A DNA stretch of 64,000 nucleotides from assembly GCF_008329905.1 (NCBI RefSeq), contig NZ_CP032155.1, positions 1,798,001-1,862,000 of the forward strand. Reading direction: 5' to 3'. This DNA is from Mycobacterium sp. ELW1. GTDB lineage: Bacteria > Actinomycetota > Actinomycetes > Mycobacteriales > Mycobacteriaceae. The notes below the pieces were generated by a model. That model was not told the origin of the DNA. It saw nothing but the letters and a program-made list of their open reading frames with translations, and made no database searches. Below are positions 20,897 to 32,421 of the stretch, one piece after another. Numbering within the stretch: the first letter of the stretch is position 1; each line of letters begins with the position of its first letter. Both the position numbers and the translations under genes were made by a program.

Positions 20897-21017
20897 GCTC
20901 CTGCCCGCCGGACTGATCCCCGGGTCGCTGCGCTCCTGCCCGCCGGACTGATCCCCGGGTCGCTGCGCTCCTGCCCGCCGGACTGATCCCCGGGTCGCTG
21001 CGCTCCTGCCCGCCGGA
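20897..21017. repeat. 35-bp tandem repeat, about 3.5 copies
   Basis: Three identical 35-bp units start at 20897, 20932 and 20967, and a fourth is cut after 16 bases (21002-21017). Each contains CCGGACTGATCCCCGGGTCG. The length is not a multiple of three and the units have no spacers, so this is neither coding nor CRISPR. It lies between tRNA-Arg and argS, probably in their shared promoter zone. Confidence 0.95.
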
Positions 21018-21070
21018 GCCCGAGATATGGATTCGGGCGCTGACCACGTCAGACCATAGGATGGACCCTC

Positions 21071-22723
21071 GTGACACCCGCCGACCTCGCCGAGCTGCTC
21101 AAGAACACCGCCGCCGCGGTGCTCGCCGAGCGTGACCTGGATATCGCCGCCCTGCCAGCGACCGTGACCGTCGAGCGTCCGCGCAACCCTGAGCACGGTG
21201 ATTACGCGACCAACGTGGCACTTCAGCTGGCCAAGAAGGTCGGCGTCAACCCTCGTGAGCTGGCCGGCTGGCTGGCCGCCGCCCTGTCCGAGGCCGACGG
21301 CATCTCCGCGGCCGAGGTCGCAGGCCCCGGCTTCGTGAATCTGCGTATCGAGGCCTCGGCGCAGGGCGTCATCGTGAGCAACGTGCTCGCCGCGGGAGCG
21401 AGCTACGGCAATTCCACCGCGCTCAACGGCACCAACATCAACCTGGAGTTCGTGTCGGCCAACCCGACCGGCCCGATCCACATCGGCGGCACCCGCTGGG
21501 CCGCGGTTGGTGACGCCCTGGGCCGGCTGTTGAGCACCCAGGGTGCCGCGGTCACCCGGGAGTACTACTTCAACGACCACGGCGCCCAGATCGACCGGTT
21601 CACCAACTCCCTGATCGCCGCGGCGAACGGCGAGCCCGCGCCCGAAGACGGCTATGCCGGCGACTACATCAAGGACATTGCCGACCAGGTGCTGGCCAAG
21701 GCCCCCGACGCGCTGAGTCAGACCGGTGACGAGCAGAAGGAGACCTTCCGCTCCATCGGCGTGGACCTGATGTTCAACCACATCAAGGAATCGCTGCACG
21801 AGTTCGGCACGGACTTCGACGTCTACACCCACGAAGACTCGATGCACACCAGCGGGCGAGTCGATCAGGCCATCGCCAAGCTGCGCCAGACCGGCAACAT
21901 TTACGAGAAGGACGGCGCAACCTGGTTGCGCACAACGGAATTCGGCGACGACAAAGACCGGGTCGTCATCAAGAGTGACGGTCAGCCCGCGTACATCGCC
22001 GGCGACCTGGCCTACTACCTGGACAAGCGCCAGCGCGGATTCGACCTCTGCATCTACATGCTGGGCGCCGACCACCACGGGTACATCGCTCGGCTCAAGG
22101 CCGCCGCCGCCGCCCTCGGCGACGACCCCGACACCGTCGAGGTACTGATCGGGCAGATGGTCAACCTGGTTCGCGACGGCCAGCCGGTCCGGATGAGCAA
22201 GCGCGCCGGAACCGTCATCACCCTCGACGATCTGGTCGAGGCCATCGGCGTTGACGCGGCCCGCTACTCGCTGACCCGCTCCTCGGTGGACACCCCGATC
22301 GACATCGACTTGCAGCTGTGGTCGTCGGCGTCCAGCGAAAACCCGGTCTACTACGTGCAATACGCGCACGCGCGGTTGTCGGCTCTGGCCCGCAACGCCG
22401 CCGACCTGGGGCTGACCCCCGACACCGCCCACCTGGAGCTGCTCACCCACGACAAAGAGGGCGCGCTGATCCGCAATCTCGGTGAGTTCGGCCGGGTGCT
22501 CAAGGCCGGCGCCTCGTTGCGCGAGCCGCACCGGGTGTGCCGCTACCTCGAAGACCTTGCCGGCGACTACCACCGGTTCTATGACTCGTGCCGGGTGCTG
22601 CCCATGGGCGATGAAGAGCCAGGCGATCTGCATCGTGCGCGGCTGGCCTTGTGTGCGGCCACGCGTCAGGTGATCGCCAACGGTCTGAACATCCTCGGCG
22701 TGTCCGCACCGGAGCGGATGTGA
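21071..22723 (+). CDS. argS: Arginyl-tRNA synthetase
   Basis: A 550-residue class I synthetase that joins arginine to tRNA-Arg. Visible are the N-terminal additional domain ([13 protein letters not shown]), the HIGH-type motif in [10 protein letters not shown] (about residue 138), the KMSKS-type motif RMSKRAG (about 377) and a C-terminal helical anticodon-binding domain ([16 protein letters not shown]). The start is GTG at 21071. It begins the argS-lysA-hom-thrC-thrB cluster, and lysA starts within its stop codon region (GTGA overlap), indicating translational coupling. The tRNA-Arg gene is divergent upstream. Confidence 0.98.
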   Translation: MTPADLAELLKNTAAAVLAERDLDIAALPATVTVERPRNPEHGDYATNVALQLAKKVGVNPRELAGWLAAALSEADGISAAEVAGPGFVNLRIEASAQGVIVSNVLAAGASYGNSTALNGTNINLEFVSANPTGPIHIGGTRWAAVGDALGRLLSTQGAAVTREYYFNDHGAQIDRFTNSLIAAANGEPAPEDGYAGDYIKDIADQVLAKAPDALSQTGDEQKETFRSIGVDLMFNHIKESLHEFGTDFDVYTHEDSMHTSGRVDQAIAKLRQTGNIYEKDGATWLRTTEFGDDKDRVVIKSDGQPAYIAGDLAYYLDKRQRGFDLCIYMLGADHHGYIARLKAAAAALGDDPDTVEVLIGQMVNLVRDGQPVRMSKRAGTVITLDDLVEAIGVDAARYSLTRSSVDTPIDIDLQLWSSASSENPVYYVQYAHARLSALARNAADLGLTPDTAHLELLTHDKEGALIRNLGEFGRVLKAGASLREPHRVCRYLEDLAGDYHRFYDSCRVLPMGDEEPGDLHRARLALCAATRQVIANGLNILGVSAPERM

Positions 22724-24138
22724 ACGCTCATCCCGCGGGCCCGCGCCATGCCGACGAGATCCATCACGGCGGTGCCCCGCAGCAACCGCAGACCGCCGCT
22801 GATGCGCTGGCGCTCGCGCCGAATGTGTGGCCACGCAACCTTGTTCGTGGTGACGACGGCGAAGTCTCGATCGCGGGCGTGGCGGTGACCGAGCTGGCCG
22901 CCGAGTACGGCACGCCGCTGTTCGTCATCGACGAGGACGATTTCCGCAGTCGGTGCCGCGAGATCGCAGCCGCGTTCGGCGGCGGACACAACGTGCACTA
23001 TGCGGGTAAAGCATTCCTGTGCAGTGAGATTGCCCGCTGGGTAGACCAGGAGGGCCTGTCGCTGGACGTCGCCAGCGGCGGAGAACTCGCCGTCGCTCTG
23101 CACGCCGGGTTCCCGGCCGAGCGAATTGCCTTCCACGGCAACAACAAATCTGTCGACGAGCTGACGACCGCGGTCAAGGTGGGTGTCGGACACATCGTGC
23201 TGGACTCGATCACCGAGATCGATCGTCTCGACACGATCGCCGGCGAGGCCGGTGTGGTCCAGGACGTGTTGCTCCGGGTCACCGTCGGGGTCGAGGCGCA
23301 TACCCACGAGTTCATCGCGACCGCCCACGAGGACCAGAAGTTCGGCCTGTCGCTGGCCAGCGGCGCGGCCATGGATGCGGTGCGCCGGGTATTCGCCGCC
23401 GATCACCTGCGCCTGGTGGGACTGCACAGCCACATCGGCTCGCAGATCTTCGACGTGGCGGGTTTCGAGCTGGCCGCCCACCGGGTCATCGGTCTGCTGC
23501 GCGACGTGGTCGCCGAGTTCGGGGTCGACAAGACCGCGCAGATGGCGGTGGTCGACCTTGGTGGGGGACTGGGCATTTCCTATCTGCCCCAGGATGATCC
23601 GCCGCCGATCCACGATCTCGCCGGAAAGCTCGACGCGATCGTGCGCAGTGAGTCGGCAGCTGTCGGGCTGCCCGCGCCCCGCCTGGTCGTCGAGCCCGGC
23701 CGGGCGATCGCCGGGCCGGGCACGGTGACGCTGTATCAGGTCGGCACGGTCAAGGACGTCGCGATCGGATCGGGCGCCTCGCGCTGCTACGTCAGTGTCG
23801 ACGGCGGGATGAGCGACAACATCCGCCCGGCCCTCTACGGTGCCGAGTATGACGTCCGGCTGGTGTCCCGGGTTTCCGAGTCCGCGCCGACGCTGGCCCG
23901 GATCGTCGGAAAGCATTGCGAGAGTGGTGACATCGTCGTCCGAGACACCTGGGTGCCCGAGGACGTCACACCTGGTGACCTGCTGGCGGTGGCCGCGACC
24001 GGTGCCTACTGCTATTCGATGTCCAGTCGATACAACCTGATCGGCCGTCCCGCAGTGGTGGCCGTGCGCGACGGGCGGGCTCGCCTGATCCTGCGCCGGG
24101 AGACCGTCGACGATCTGCTGAGTCTGGAAGTGAGGTAA
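22720..24138 (+). CDS. lysA: Diaminopimelate decarboxylase
   Basis: A 472-residue PLP enzyme that decarboxylates meso-diaminopimelate to L-lysine, the last step of lysine synthesis. The PLP lysine lies in [11 protein letters not shown], followed by the substrate and cofactor motifs [20 protein letters not shown] and [10 protein letters not shown] of the fold III decarboxylase family. GTG at 22720 overlaps the argS stop by four bases, with GGAGCGG upstream as ribosome site. Its own terminal codons supply the GAGG ribosome site of hom six bases on. Confidence 0.97.
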   Translation: MNAHPAGPRHADEIHHGGAPQQPQTAADALALAPNVWPRNLVRGDDGEVSIAGVAVTELAAEYGTPLFVIDEDDFRSRCREIAAAFGGGHNVHYAGKAFLCSEIARWVDQEGLSLDVASGGELAVALHAGFPAERIAFHGNNKSVDELTTAVKVGVGHIVLDSITEIDRLDTIAGEAGVVQDVLLRVTVGVEAHTHEFIATAHEDQKFGLSLASGAAMDAVRRVFAADHLRLVGLHSHIGSQIFDVAGFELAAHRVIGLLRDVVAEFGVDKTAQMAVVDLGGGLGISYLPQDDPPPIHDLAGKLDAIVRSESAAVGLPAPRLVVEPGRAIAGPGTVTLYQVGTVKDVAIGSGASRCYVSVDGGMSDNIRPALYGAEYDVRLVSRVSESAPTLARIVGKHCESGDIVVRDTWVPEDVTPGDLLAVAATGAYCYSMSSRYNLIGRPAVVAVRDGRARLILRRETVDDLLSLEVR

Positions 24139-24144
24139 GAACCG

Positions 24145-25445
24145 ATGGCGGAAAAAGCAATAGGCGTAGCGGTATTGGGCCTGGGTAACGTCGGCAGTGA
24201 GGTTGTCCGGATCATCGAGGAGAGCGCGCCGGACCTGGCCGCCCGTATCGGTGCACCGCTGGAACTGCGTGGCGTGGCGGTGCGCCGGGTCTCCGATGAC
24301 CGCGGCCTGCCGGTGGAGTTGCTCACCGACAACGTCGAGGAACTGGTCTCCCGCGACGACGTGGACCTCGTCGTCGAGGTGATGGGTCCCGTGGAACCCG
24401 CGCGCAAGGCGATCCTGACCGCGCTCGAGGGCGGCAAGTCGGTGGTGACCGCCAACAAGGCGCTGCTGGCCCAGTCCACCGGCGAGTTGGCCCAGGCCGC
24501 CGAACGGGCCCACGTGGACTTGTATTTCGAGGCCGCGGTGGCCGGCGCGATCCCGGTGATCCGGCCGTTGACGCAGTCGTTGGCCGGCGACACCGTGCTG
24601 CGGGTGGCGGGCATCGTCAACGGCACCACGAACTACATCTTGTCCGAAATGTCCTCCACCGGAGCTGATTACAGTTCCGCCCTGGCCGATGCGAGCGCTC
24701 TGGGATACGCAGAGGCCGACCCGACCGCCGACGTCGAGGGTTACGACGCGGCAGCCAAGGCCGCGATCCTGGCGTCGATCGCGTTCCATACCCGCGTCAC
24801 CGCCGACGACGTCTACCGCGAGGGCATCACCAAGATCACCCCGGAAGACTTCGAGTCGGCCAAAGCCCTGGGATGCACCATCAAGCTGCTGTCGATCTGC
24901 GAGCGGGTCACCGGAAGCGATGGACAGCAACGGGTTTCCGCTCGGGTCTACCCGGCGCTGGTGCCGCTGAGTCACCCGCTGGCCAACGTCAACGGTGCGT
25001 TCAACGCCGTCGTCGTCGAGGCCGAGGCCGCCGGACGGTTGATGTTCTACGGTCAGGGCGCCGGCGGTGCGCCGACGGCCTCGGCGGTGATGGGCGATCT
25101 GGTGATGGCCGCGCGCAACCGGGTCCAGGGCGGCCGCGGTCCGCGCGAATCCAAGTACGCGCAGCTGCCGATCGCGCCGATGGGCATCATCCAGACCCGG
25201 TACTACGTCAGCATGACCGTCACCGACCGCCCCGGCGTGTTGTCTTCGGTCGCGGCCGAATTCGCCAAGCGCGAGGTCAGCATCGCCGAGGTGCGACAGG
25301 AAAGCATGGCCGACGAGGGTGCCCGCATCGTGGTGGTCACCCACCGGGCCACGGACGCGGCGTTGTCCGAAACCGTTGCCGCACTGGCCGATCACGACGC
25401 TGTCCAGGAAGTCAACAGCGTGCTGCGTCTGGAGGGAACCAGCGA

Positions 25446-25449
<4 letters not shown>
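24145..25449 (+). CDS. hom: Homoserine dehydrogenase
   Basis: A 434-residue NAD(P)-dependent enzyme reducing aspartate semialdehyde to homoserine, the branch point to threonine and methionine (named thrA in M. tuberculosis). An N-terminal Rossmann motif [10 protein letters not shown], the catalytic-domain segments [10 protein letters not shown] and [11 protein letters not shown], and [18 protein letters not shown] are present. A C-terminal ACT domain (about residues 353-434, [17 protein letters not shown]) is the usual site of threonine feedback. The stop overlaps the thrC ATG by four bases. Confidence 0.97.
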
Positions 25450-27489
<2,040 letters not shown>

Positions 27490-27729
27490 GTTGCGCACAC
27501 GCCGGGGGTCATTTCTTGCTTTCCGGCGGTAAAGGGGGATATCCTCGGTGCCGTCCCGGCAATCGCAGCGACTGTTCCTGCGCCGACACTAGGACGACCA
27601 CCAATTTCTCTTGTGTTCAACTCATGGACTGACGGTTCGCCATATCTCCATGGCCGCGAATCCCGGCGATCACCGTTGACACAGACGATGGTGAGACTTC
27701 GCATTCAGCGAATCGGCTGAGTGCCAGAA

Positions 27730-27756
27730 CCCCTCGCCCCGATGAAACGGCGGGGG
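27730..27756 (+). promoter_or_regulatory. Hairpin in the rho leader
   Basis: CCCC-T-CGCC pairs with GGCGGGGG around a ten-base loop, giving eight GC pairs with one bulged T. It ends a few bases before the AAAGGAAA ribosome site of rho, so folding could limit translation. Rho genes are commonly autoregulated through their leaders; this role is inferred from position only. The rest of the 281-bp thrB-rho gap shows no gene. Confidence 0.35.
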
Positions 27757-27770
27757 AAGAAAGGAAATCC

Positions 27771-29744
27771 GTGACCGATACGGACCTGATCACGGCTGCA
27801 GAACGCGCCCCGCAGACGGAGGCGCCCGCCGTGACCGCAGAATCCCCCTCGGCGCCTGATTCTCGGCCGGACACCTCCTCGCAGACCGCCCCCCGTGGGG
27901 ACGCCGGCGCGAGCGGCTCGCTCTCGACGATGGTTTTGCCCGAACTTCGTGCCCTGGCCAGCCGAGTTGGCGTCAAGGGAACCTCCGGAATGCGCAAGAG
28001 CGATCTCATCGCCGCCATCAAGGAGCACCAGAACGGCGGCAACGGGACCGCCTCGCGCAGTGCCGACACTGCCGAGAAGGCGCCTGCCGCCCAGCCCGCC
28101 GAGGCTCGTGACGACGCAGAGAAGACCGGCGACACCAACCCCGCCGCAACCAATGGCGGCGAGCCGCGTCGCCGTGAGCGGCGTACCGCGAGCCGTGAGG
28201 CCGGCGCCACCGGCTCCGACGCCGCAGAGCAGCCGAAATCTCAGGACAACCGGCCCGAGCAGGGCGAGAAGAAGTCCGAGAACAAGGCCGACAACCGCGA
28301 TTCGGGTGACCAGTCCGGCGGCCAGCAGAACCAGAACCGTGGCGACAACCAGAACCGTGGCGACAACCAGAACCGCGGTGACAACCAGAACCGCGGTGAC
28401 AACCAGAACCGCGGTGACAACCAGAACCGTGGCGACAACCAGAACCGCGGTGACAACCAGAACCGCGATGACGACGACGACCGGCAGGGTCGTCGCGGCC
28501 GCCGGTTCCGTGACCGCCGCCGCCGCGGTGAGCGGCAGGGCGGCGAAGGCGGCGGCGGCAACGAGGCCGAACTGCGCGAAGACGACGTCGTCCAGCCGGT
28601 CGCCGGCATCCTCGATGTGCTGGACAACTACGCGTTCGTCCGCACCTCGGGCTACCTGGCCGGTCCCAACGACGTCTACGTCTCGATGAACATGGTCCGC
28701 AAGAACGGCCTGCGCCGCGGCGACGCCGTCACCGGTGCGGTCCGGGTGGCCAAGGAAGGCGAGCAGAACAACCAGCGGCAGAAGTTCAACCCGCTGGTCC
28801 GCCTGGACAGTGTCAACGGCGGACCGGTCGAGGCGGCCAAGAACCGGCCCGACTTCACCAAGATGACGCCGCTCTACCCGAACCAGCGGCTGCGCCTGGA
28901 GACCACCAGCGACCGGCTGACCACTCGCGTGATCGACCTGATCATGCCGATCGGTAAGGGCCAGCGGGCCCTGATCGTGTCACCGCCCAAGGCCGGTAAG
29001 ACCACGATCATGCAGGACATCGCGAACGCGATCACCCGCAACAACCCCGAGTGCCATCTGATGGTGGTGCTGGTCGACGAGCGTCCCGAAGAAGTCACCG
29101 ACATGCAGCGCTCGGTCAAGGGTGAGGTCATCGCCTCGACCTTCGACCGGCCGCCGTCAGACCACACCCAGGCCGCCGAGCTGGCCATCGAGCGGGCCAA
29201 GCGCCTGGTCGAGCAGGGTAAGGACGTCGTCGTGCTGCTCGACTCGATCACCCGCCTGGGCCGCGCCTACAACAACGCCTCGCCGGCGTCCGGGCGCATC
29301 CTGTCCGGTGGTGTGGACTCGACCGCGCTGTATCCGCCCAAGCGGTTCCTGGGCGCGGCCCGCAACATCGAGCACGGTGGCTCTCTGACGATCATCGCGA
29401 CGGCCATGGTGGAGACCGGTTCGACCGGTGACACCGTGATCTTCGAGGAGTTCAAGGGCACTGGCAACGCCGAGCTCAAGCTCGATCGCAAGATCGCCGA
29501 ACGCCGGGTGTTCCCGGCGGTGGACGTCAATCCGTCGGGCACCCGCAAGGACGAGCTGCTGCTCAGCCCCGACGAGTTCGCGGTCGTGCACAAGCTGCGG
29601 CGCGTGCTGTCCGGACTGGACTCGCATCAGGCCATCGACCTGCTGATGAGCCAGCTGCGCAAGACCAAGAACAACTACGAGTTCCTGGTTCAGGTGTCCA
29701 AGAACACGCCCGGCGGCAATGCCGGCAGCATGGACGTCGACTAG
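27771..29744 (+). CDS. rho: Transcription termination factor Rho
   Basis: A 657-residue hexameric RNA-dependent ATPase that ends transcripts. Residues 1-50 include the SAP-like N-terminal fold (LPELRALASRVGVKGTSGMR). Residues 85-255 are a large polar insertion, then come an Arg-rich stretch (RQGRRGRRFRDRRRRGER), the RNA-binding cold-shock-like domain (GILDVLDNYAFVR), Walker A (SPPKAGKTT), Walker B (VVVLLDSITRLGRA), the Q-loop/secondary RNA site and the R-loop. The insertion carries eight six-residue repeats, NQNRGD, giving an Asn/Gln-rich disordered tract much more regular than in M. tuberculosis Rho. Start GTG at 27771 has an AAGGAAA ribosome site. An IS element begins 22 bases after the stop. 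Confidence 0.98.
   Translation: MTDTDLITAAERAPQTEAPAVTAESPSAPDSRPDTSSQTAPRGDAGASGSLSTMVLPELRALASRVGVKGTSGMRKSDLIAAIKEHQNGGNGTASRSADTAEKAPAAQPAEARDDAEKTGDTNPAATNGGEPRRRERRTASREAGATGSDAAEQPKSQDNRPEQGEKKSENKADNRDSGDQSGGQQNQNRGDNQNRGDNQNRGDNQNRGDNQNRGDNQNRGDNQNRGDNQNRDDDDDRQGRRGRRFRDRRRRGERQGGEGGGGNEAELREDDVVQPVAGILDVLDNYAFVRTSGYLAGPNDVYVSMNMVRKNGLRRGDAVTGAVRVAKEGEQNNQRQKFNPLVRLDSVNGGPVEAAKNRPDFTKMTPLYPNQRLRLETTSDRLTTRVIDLIMPIGKGQRALIVSPPKAGKTTIMQDIANAITRNNPECHLMVVLVDERPEEVTDMQRSVKGEVIASTFDRPPSDHTQAAELAIERAKRLVEQGKDVVVLLDSITRLGRAYNNASPASGRILSGGVDSTALYPPKRFLGAARNIEHGGSLTIIATAMVETGSTGDTVIFEEFKGTGNAELKLDRKIAERRVFPAVDVNPSGTRKDELLLSPDEFAVVHKLRRVLSGLDSHQAIDLLMSQLRKTKNNYEFLVQVSKNTPGGNAGSMDVD
28329..28472 (+). 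repeat. 18-bp tandem repeat inside rho (eight units)
   Basis: Eight head-to-tail 18-bp units, starting AACCAGAACCG and ending GAC, run without gaps; they differ only at GTGGC versus CGGTG wobble positions and in the last unit (CGATGAC). They encode (NQNRGD)7-NQNRDD in the Rho disordered region. The unit preserves the reading frame, so copy number can vary without breaking rho. Confidence 0.97.
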
Positions 29745-29812
29745 TCCGAACCAGCGCCGAACTAGCTGTACTGACCACGGACGTTAAGTACGGCGTGGCG
29801 TAGTGACATGAC

Positions 29813-29874
29813 GAAGACCTCCGAGTGAAGTGCGAGCTGCTTAAGGAACGCACCAACTCACTCCGGAGGTCTTC
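29813..29874 (+). promoter_or_regulatory. Long hairpin hiding the transposase ribosome site
   Basis: GAAGACCTCCGAGTGA (29813-29828) pairs with 29858-29874, which reads TCACTCCGGAGGTCTTC, with only one unpaired base. The right arm contains the GGAGG ribosome site and ends directly before the ATG. RNA entering from rho would fold and block translation, while a transcript starting inside the loop would not; this is a known protective design in other IS elements. Confidence 0.75.
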
Positions 29875-30861
29875 ATGGTCCACCGTAATGCCCCCTTGTC
29901 CGAAACCGGTCGTCTGCGGCTGGCACGTTGCGTTGTCGAGGATGGCTGGACGCTGCGACGGGCGGCCGAGCGGTTCCAGGTTGCGGTCACTACCGCTGCG
30001 CGCTGGGCCCGCCGCTACCGCGAACTAGGCGAAGCCGGCATGGCCGACCGCAGCTCACGCCCACATCACAGCCCTAATCAAACCCCCACACGCACCGAGC
30101 GGCGCATCATTAAAGTCCGAGTACTTCGACGTTGGGGACCGGCTCGCATTGCTTATCTGCTGGGACTGAATGTCTCGACTGTCCACAACGTGTTGAGGCG
30201 CTACGGCCTAGCCAAGCTGCGGTGGCTGGACCGGCCCACCGGGCGAGTTATCCGGCGGATGGAGTCAGCCAGCCCCGGCGACCTGGTGCATGTCGATGTC
30301 AAGAAGGTAGGCAAGATCCCGGCTGGCGGCGGATGGCGCATGTTGGGCCGCAGCGCAGGAAATCATCACTCCCGCAAGGACAGAAGCATAGGAACTGGCA
30401 GCGACCGTTCCGGGCGGCGTGGTTATCACTTCTTGCACACCGCCATCGACGCTCACTCCCGGCTGGCCTACTCCGAACTGCTAATCGACGAACGCAAAGA
30501 CACAGCTGCTGACTTCTGGCAAAGGGCTAACGAATGGTTCAACGCATGCGGCTTCACCGTACGGAAAGTGTTGACAGACAACGGCTCCTGTTACCGATCC
30601 CACTCATTCCGAGATGCACTCGGGCAGATCGAACATCGTCGAACCAAACCCTATCGACCCCAGACGAACGGCAAGGTGGAGCGATTCCACCGAACCCTTG
30701 CCGATGAATGGGCATATGCGCGGCTCTACACCAGCGACGCCGAACGGTGCGCGGAGTTCCCTCGCTGGCTGCATACCTACAATCACCATCGCGGCCACAC
30801 CGCACTCGGCGGCCAACCACCCGCCACCCGCGTACCTAACCTCTCAGGTCAGTACAACTAG
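29875..30861 (+). CDS. IS481-family DDE transposase
   Basis: A 328-residue transposase. The N-terminal half has two helix-turn-helix segments (WTLRRAAERFQVAVTTAARW; GPARIAYLLGLNVSTVHNVL). The catalytic core has the DDE triad at HVDVKK (about residue 141), LTDNGSCYRS (about 225) and GKVERFHRTL (about 260), and the family end YNHHRGHTALGGQPP. GGAGG lies just upstream of the ATG, inside a hairpin. The last codons cross the right inverted repeat: the stop TAG (30859-30861) lies in the duplicated target DNA, not in the element. Confidence 0.97.
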   Translation: MVHRNAPLSETGRLRLARCVVEDGWTLRRAAERFQVAVTTAARWARRYRELGEAGMADRSSRPHHSPNQTPTRTERRIIKVRVLRRWGPARIAYLLGLNVSTVHNVLRRYGLAKLRWLDRPTGRVIRRMESASPGDLVHVDVKKVGKIPAGGGWRMLGRSAGNHHSRKDRSIGTGSDRSGRRGYHFLHTAIDAHSRLAYSELLIDERKDTAADFWQRANEWFNACGFTVRKVLTDNGSCYRSHSFRDALGQIEHRRTKPYRPQTNGKVERFHRTLADEWAYARLYTSDAERCAEFPRWLHTYNHHRGHTALGGQPPATRVPNLSGQYN

Positions 30862-31673
30862 CTCTGCCTCAGCGCGTCCATACCGGGCGCCAGCAGACCG
30901 TCGAGTGCCGACCACGGCACCGTGATCGTCGGTGTGCCGTGGAAGAACTGGTAGTCGGCGAAGTGGATCTCCAACCCCGCAGGCGTCGGAATCCAGTTGG
31001 CGAAGTTCGCTTCGGTCGGCGCGTTGCCCGGTTCGTCGGGCATCGGGGTCGGCCCGACCCCGCTGACTGCGGGTAGTAGCGCCTTCGTCTGTTCGGAGAG
31101 CTTGTTCAGCCCGGCTTGCTTGTCGGTGAACAGGTCGCCCAGCGTGATCGGCTTTGCGCTGCGCGCGTCGATCACCACTGTGCTGACGAAGCTGCTCGGA
31201 TGCGCCGACGGCGTGTGCACGTACAGGCCGCTGATCAGTTCCGACACCGATGCGCCGCCGAAGTAGATCTGCGGCTGGGTCTCGAACGTCCAGGTGCCGT
31301 CCGGATCGGCGTCGCGTTTGACCGGTTCGAGCTGTCCGGCGGCGGAGGCGTGCACCGCGCTGTTGAAGGCGCCGGCCACCCGCGGATCGCCACCGGTGAT
31401 GGTGTCGACGACGAGAGTCCATCTGCCCTTGCCGTCGGTGGTGGCGTCCCCGGCGGTGGACCGGGTGACCGAGTAGGTCTGCTTGTTGGCGACGCCCTTG
31501 GTGGGCGCTTCGGTCGTCGGCGACGCGGTGGCGGATCCCGACGCGCTGACGGCCGCTGTGGTGGCCGTCGTCTTCGCCGACGTGCTTGTCGAACCCCCGC
31601 ATGCGGTGAGACCGACGGCCAAAGCTGCAACCAAGACCGCCCCCCGGCGGCTGCGTGTGCCCATGCCTGACAT
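30858..31673 (-). CDS. Lipoprotein with RsiV/DUF3298-like C-terminal domain
   Basis: A 271-residue exported lipoprotein. A basic start and hydrophobic stretch (GAVLVAALAVGLTACGG) end in the lipobox LTAC, so Cys25 should be acylated. A Ser/Thr/Ala linker (about 26-60) leads to a domain like the C-terminal region of RsiV and MPT64-type proteins (TVVIDARSAKPITLGDLFTDK; GLEIHFADYQFFHGTPTITVPW). It acts outside the cytoplasmic membrane; its ligand is unknown. The start may be ATG 31673 or ATG 31664. Its stop codon lies inside the 6-bp target duplication of the IS element, which therefore left the protein intact. Confidence 0.8.
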   Translation of the reverse strand: MSGMGTRSRRGAVLVAALAVGLTACGGSTSTSAKTTATTAAVSASGSATASPTTEAPTKGVANKQTYSVTRSTAGDATTDGKGRWTLVVDTITGGDPRVAGAFNSAVHASAAGQLEPVKRDADPDGTWTFETQPQIYFGGASVSELISGLYVHTPSAHPSSFVSTVVIDARSAKPITLGDLFTDKQAGLNKLSEQTKALLPAVSGVGPTPMPDEPGNAPTEANFANWIPTPAGLEIHFADYQFFHGTPTITVPWSALDGLLAPGMDALRQS

Positions 31674-31745
31674 TGTGTCAGGCGGTCAGCCGGTGCGGCG
31701 CATAGATCATCATTGCGCTTGGCGCACAATGGTTTTCAGCAACAC

Positions 31746-32366
31746 TCACTCTGCTGGGGGCGCCATGCGAAGCCCGGGGAGCACGTAGCGCCGCATGAAG
31801 CGCAGCACCGCGGCGTGGTCGTCGGGGTCGATCGTCTCACCGGGAACGGTGCCGAGGGTGATCTGTACCCGGGCCACCCACTCGGCTGCCTCGTCGAGGT
31901 CGGTGTCGGCGTGGATCTCGCCGCCGTCGCGCGCCGCCTCCAGGTATGGCCGCCAGAACCGGCCGAGATCGGGCACCAGGCCTTGCACGCCGGCGCCGGC
32001 GCAGGCCGCGAACTCTTCGGGTTCATCGCGTCGCAGCTGCATCACGAGCGCGCCGGGGGAGTCGTACGCGCTGCGGCCCAGTCGCACCCCGACGGCCAAT
32101 CGATCCTCGAAGGTGTCGAGTCCGTCGAGCACTTGGTGCGATTCGGCCCAGAACGCGTTGTTGAGGCGCACGATCGCCGCACCCAGCAGCGAGGCCTTGT
32201 CGGGGTAGTGCCGGTAGAGCCAGCCGCGGGAGACCCCCGCGGCCTCCGCAACCTCTGAGACCGTGGTCGCCCGGATGCCCTTGGCGCGCAGGCAGGATTC
32301 GGCGGCGTCTACCAGCCGCTCCTGGACGGACTTCTGTCGGCTGTCGGCGTCGGCGCTGGCAGTCAC
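31746..32366 (-). CDS. TetR-family transcriptional regulator
   Basis: A 206-residue repressor-type regulator. The N-terminal helix-turn-helix reads RATTVSEVAEAAGVSRGWLYRHYPDKASLL (shown in parts: TTVSEVAEAAGVSRG, WLYRHYPDK), followed by a helical ligand-binding domain. GTG at 32366 is chosen because AAGGAGG lies nine bases upstream; the frame continues to 32447 without another ribosome site. It is divergent from the acyl-CoA ligase gene across 183 bases that contain two inverted repeats, so control of that ligase and of itself is likely. The ligand is probably an acyl-CoA or a fatty acid by context, an inference. Confidence 0.85.
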   Translation of the reverse strand: MTASADADSRQKSVQERLVDAAESCLRAKGIRATTVSEVAEAAGVSRGWLYRHYPDKASLLGAAIVRLNNAFWAESHQVLDGLDTFEDRLAVGVRLGRSAYDSPGALVMQLRRDEPEEFAACAGAGVQGLVPDLGRFWRPYLEAARDGGEIHADTDLDEAAEWVARVQITLGTVPGETIDPDDHAAVLRFMRRYVLPGLRMAPPAE

Positions 32367-32421
32367 CTGGGTGGCCCTCCTTGTCTCGACCCGACAGTCC
32401 CGATACGGACATCCTTTCAAA

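Larger units (their letters stand above)
29761..30862 (+). mobile_element. IS481-family insertion sequence with target duplication
   Basis: An intact element of 1090 bp spans 29767-30856. The termini are imperfect inverted repeats of about 30 bp beginning TGTACTGACC on the left and ending GGTCAGTACA on the right, with further matches at GTTA and GTACG. The flanks ACTAGC (29761-29766 and 30857-30862) are a perfect 6-bp direct repeat, the duplication expected for this family and a match to the NCTAGN site reported for Bordetella IS481. It carries one transposase gene. The empty site would have had the rho and lipoprotein stop codons only about 14 bases apart, facing each other. Nothing appears decayed, so insertion looks recent. 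Confidence 0.95.

Noticed and set aside
20897..21017. Direct repeats as a possible CRISPR array
   Set aside because: The 35-bp units are contiguous with no unique spacers, and no cas genes are present.
28329..28472. 18-bp repeats in rho as a possible CRISPR array
   Set aside because: They have no spacers and are in-frame coding repeats.
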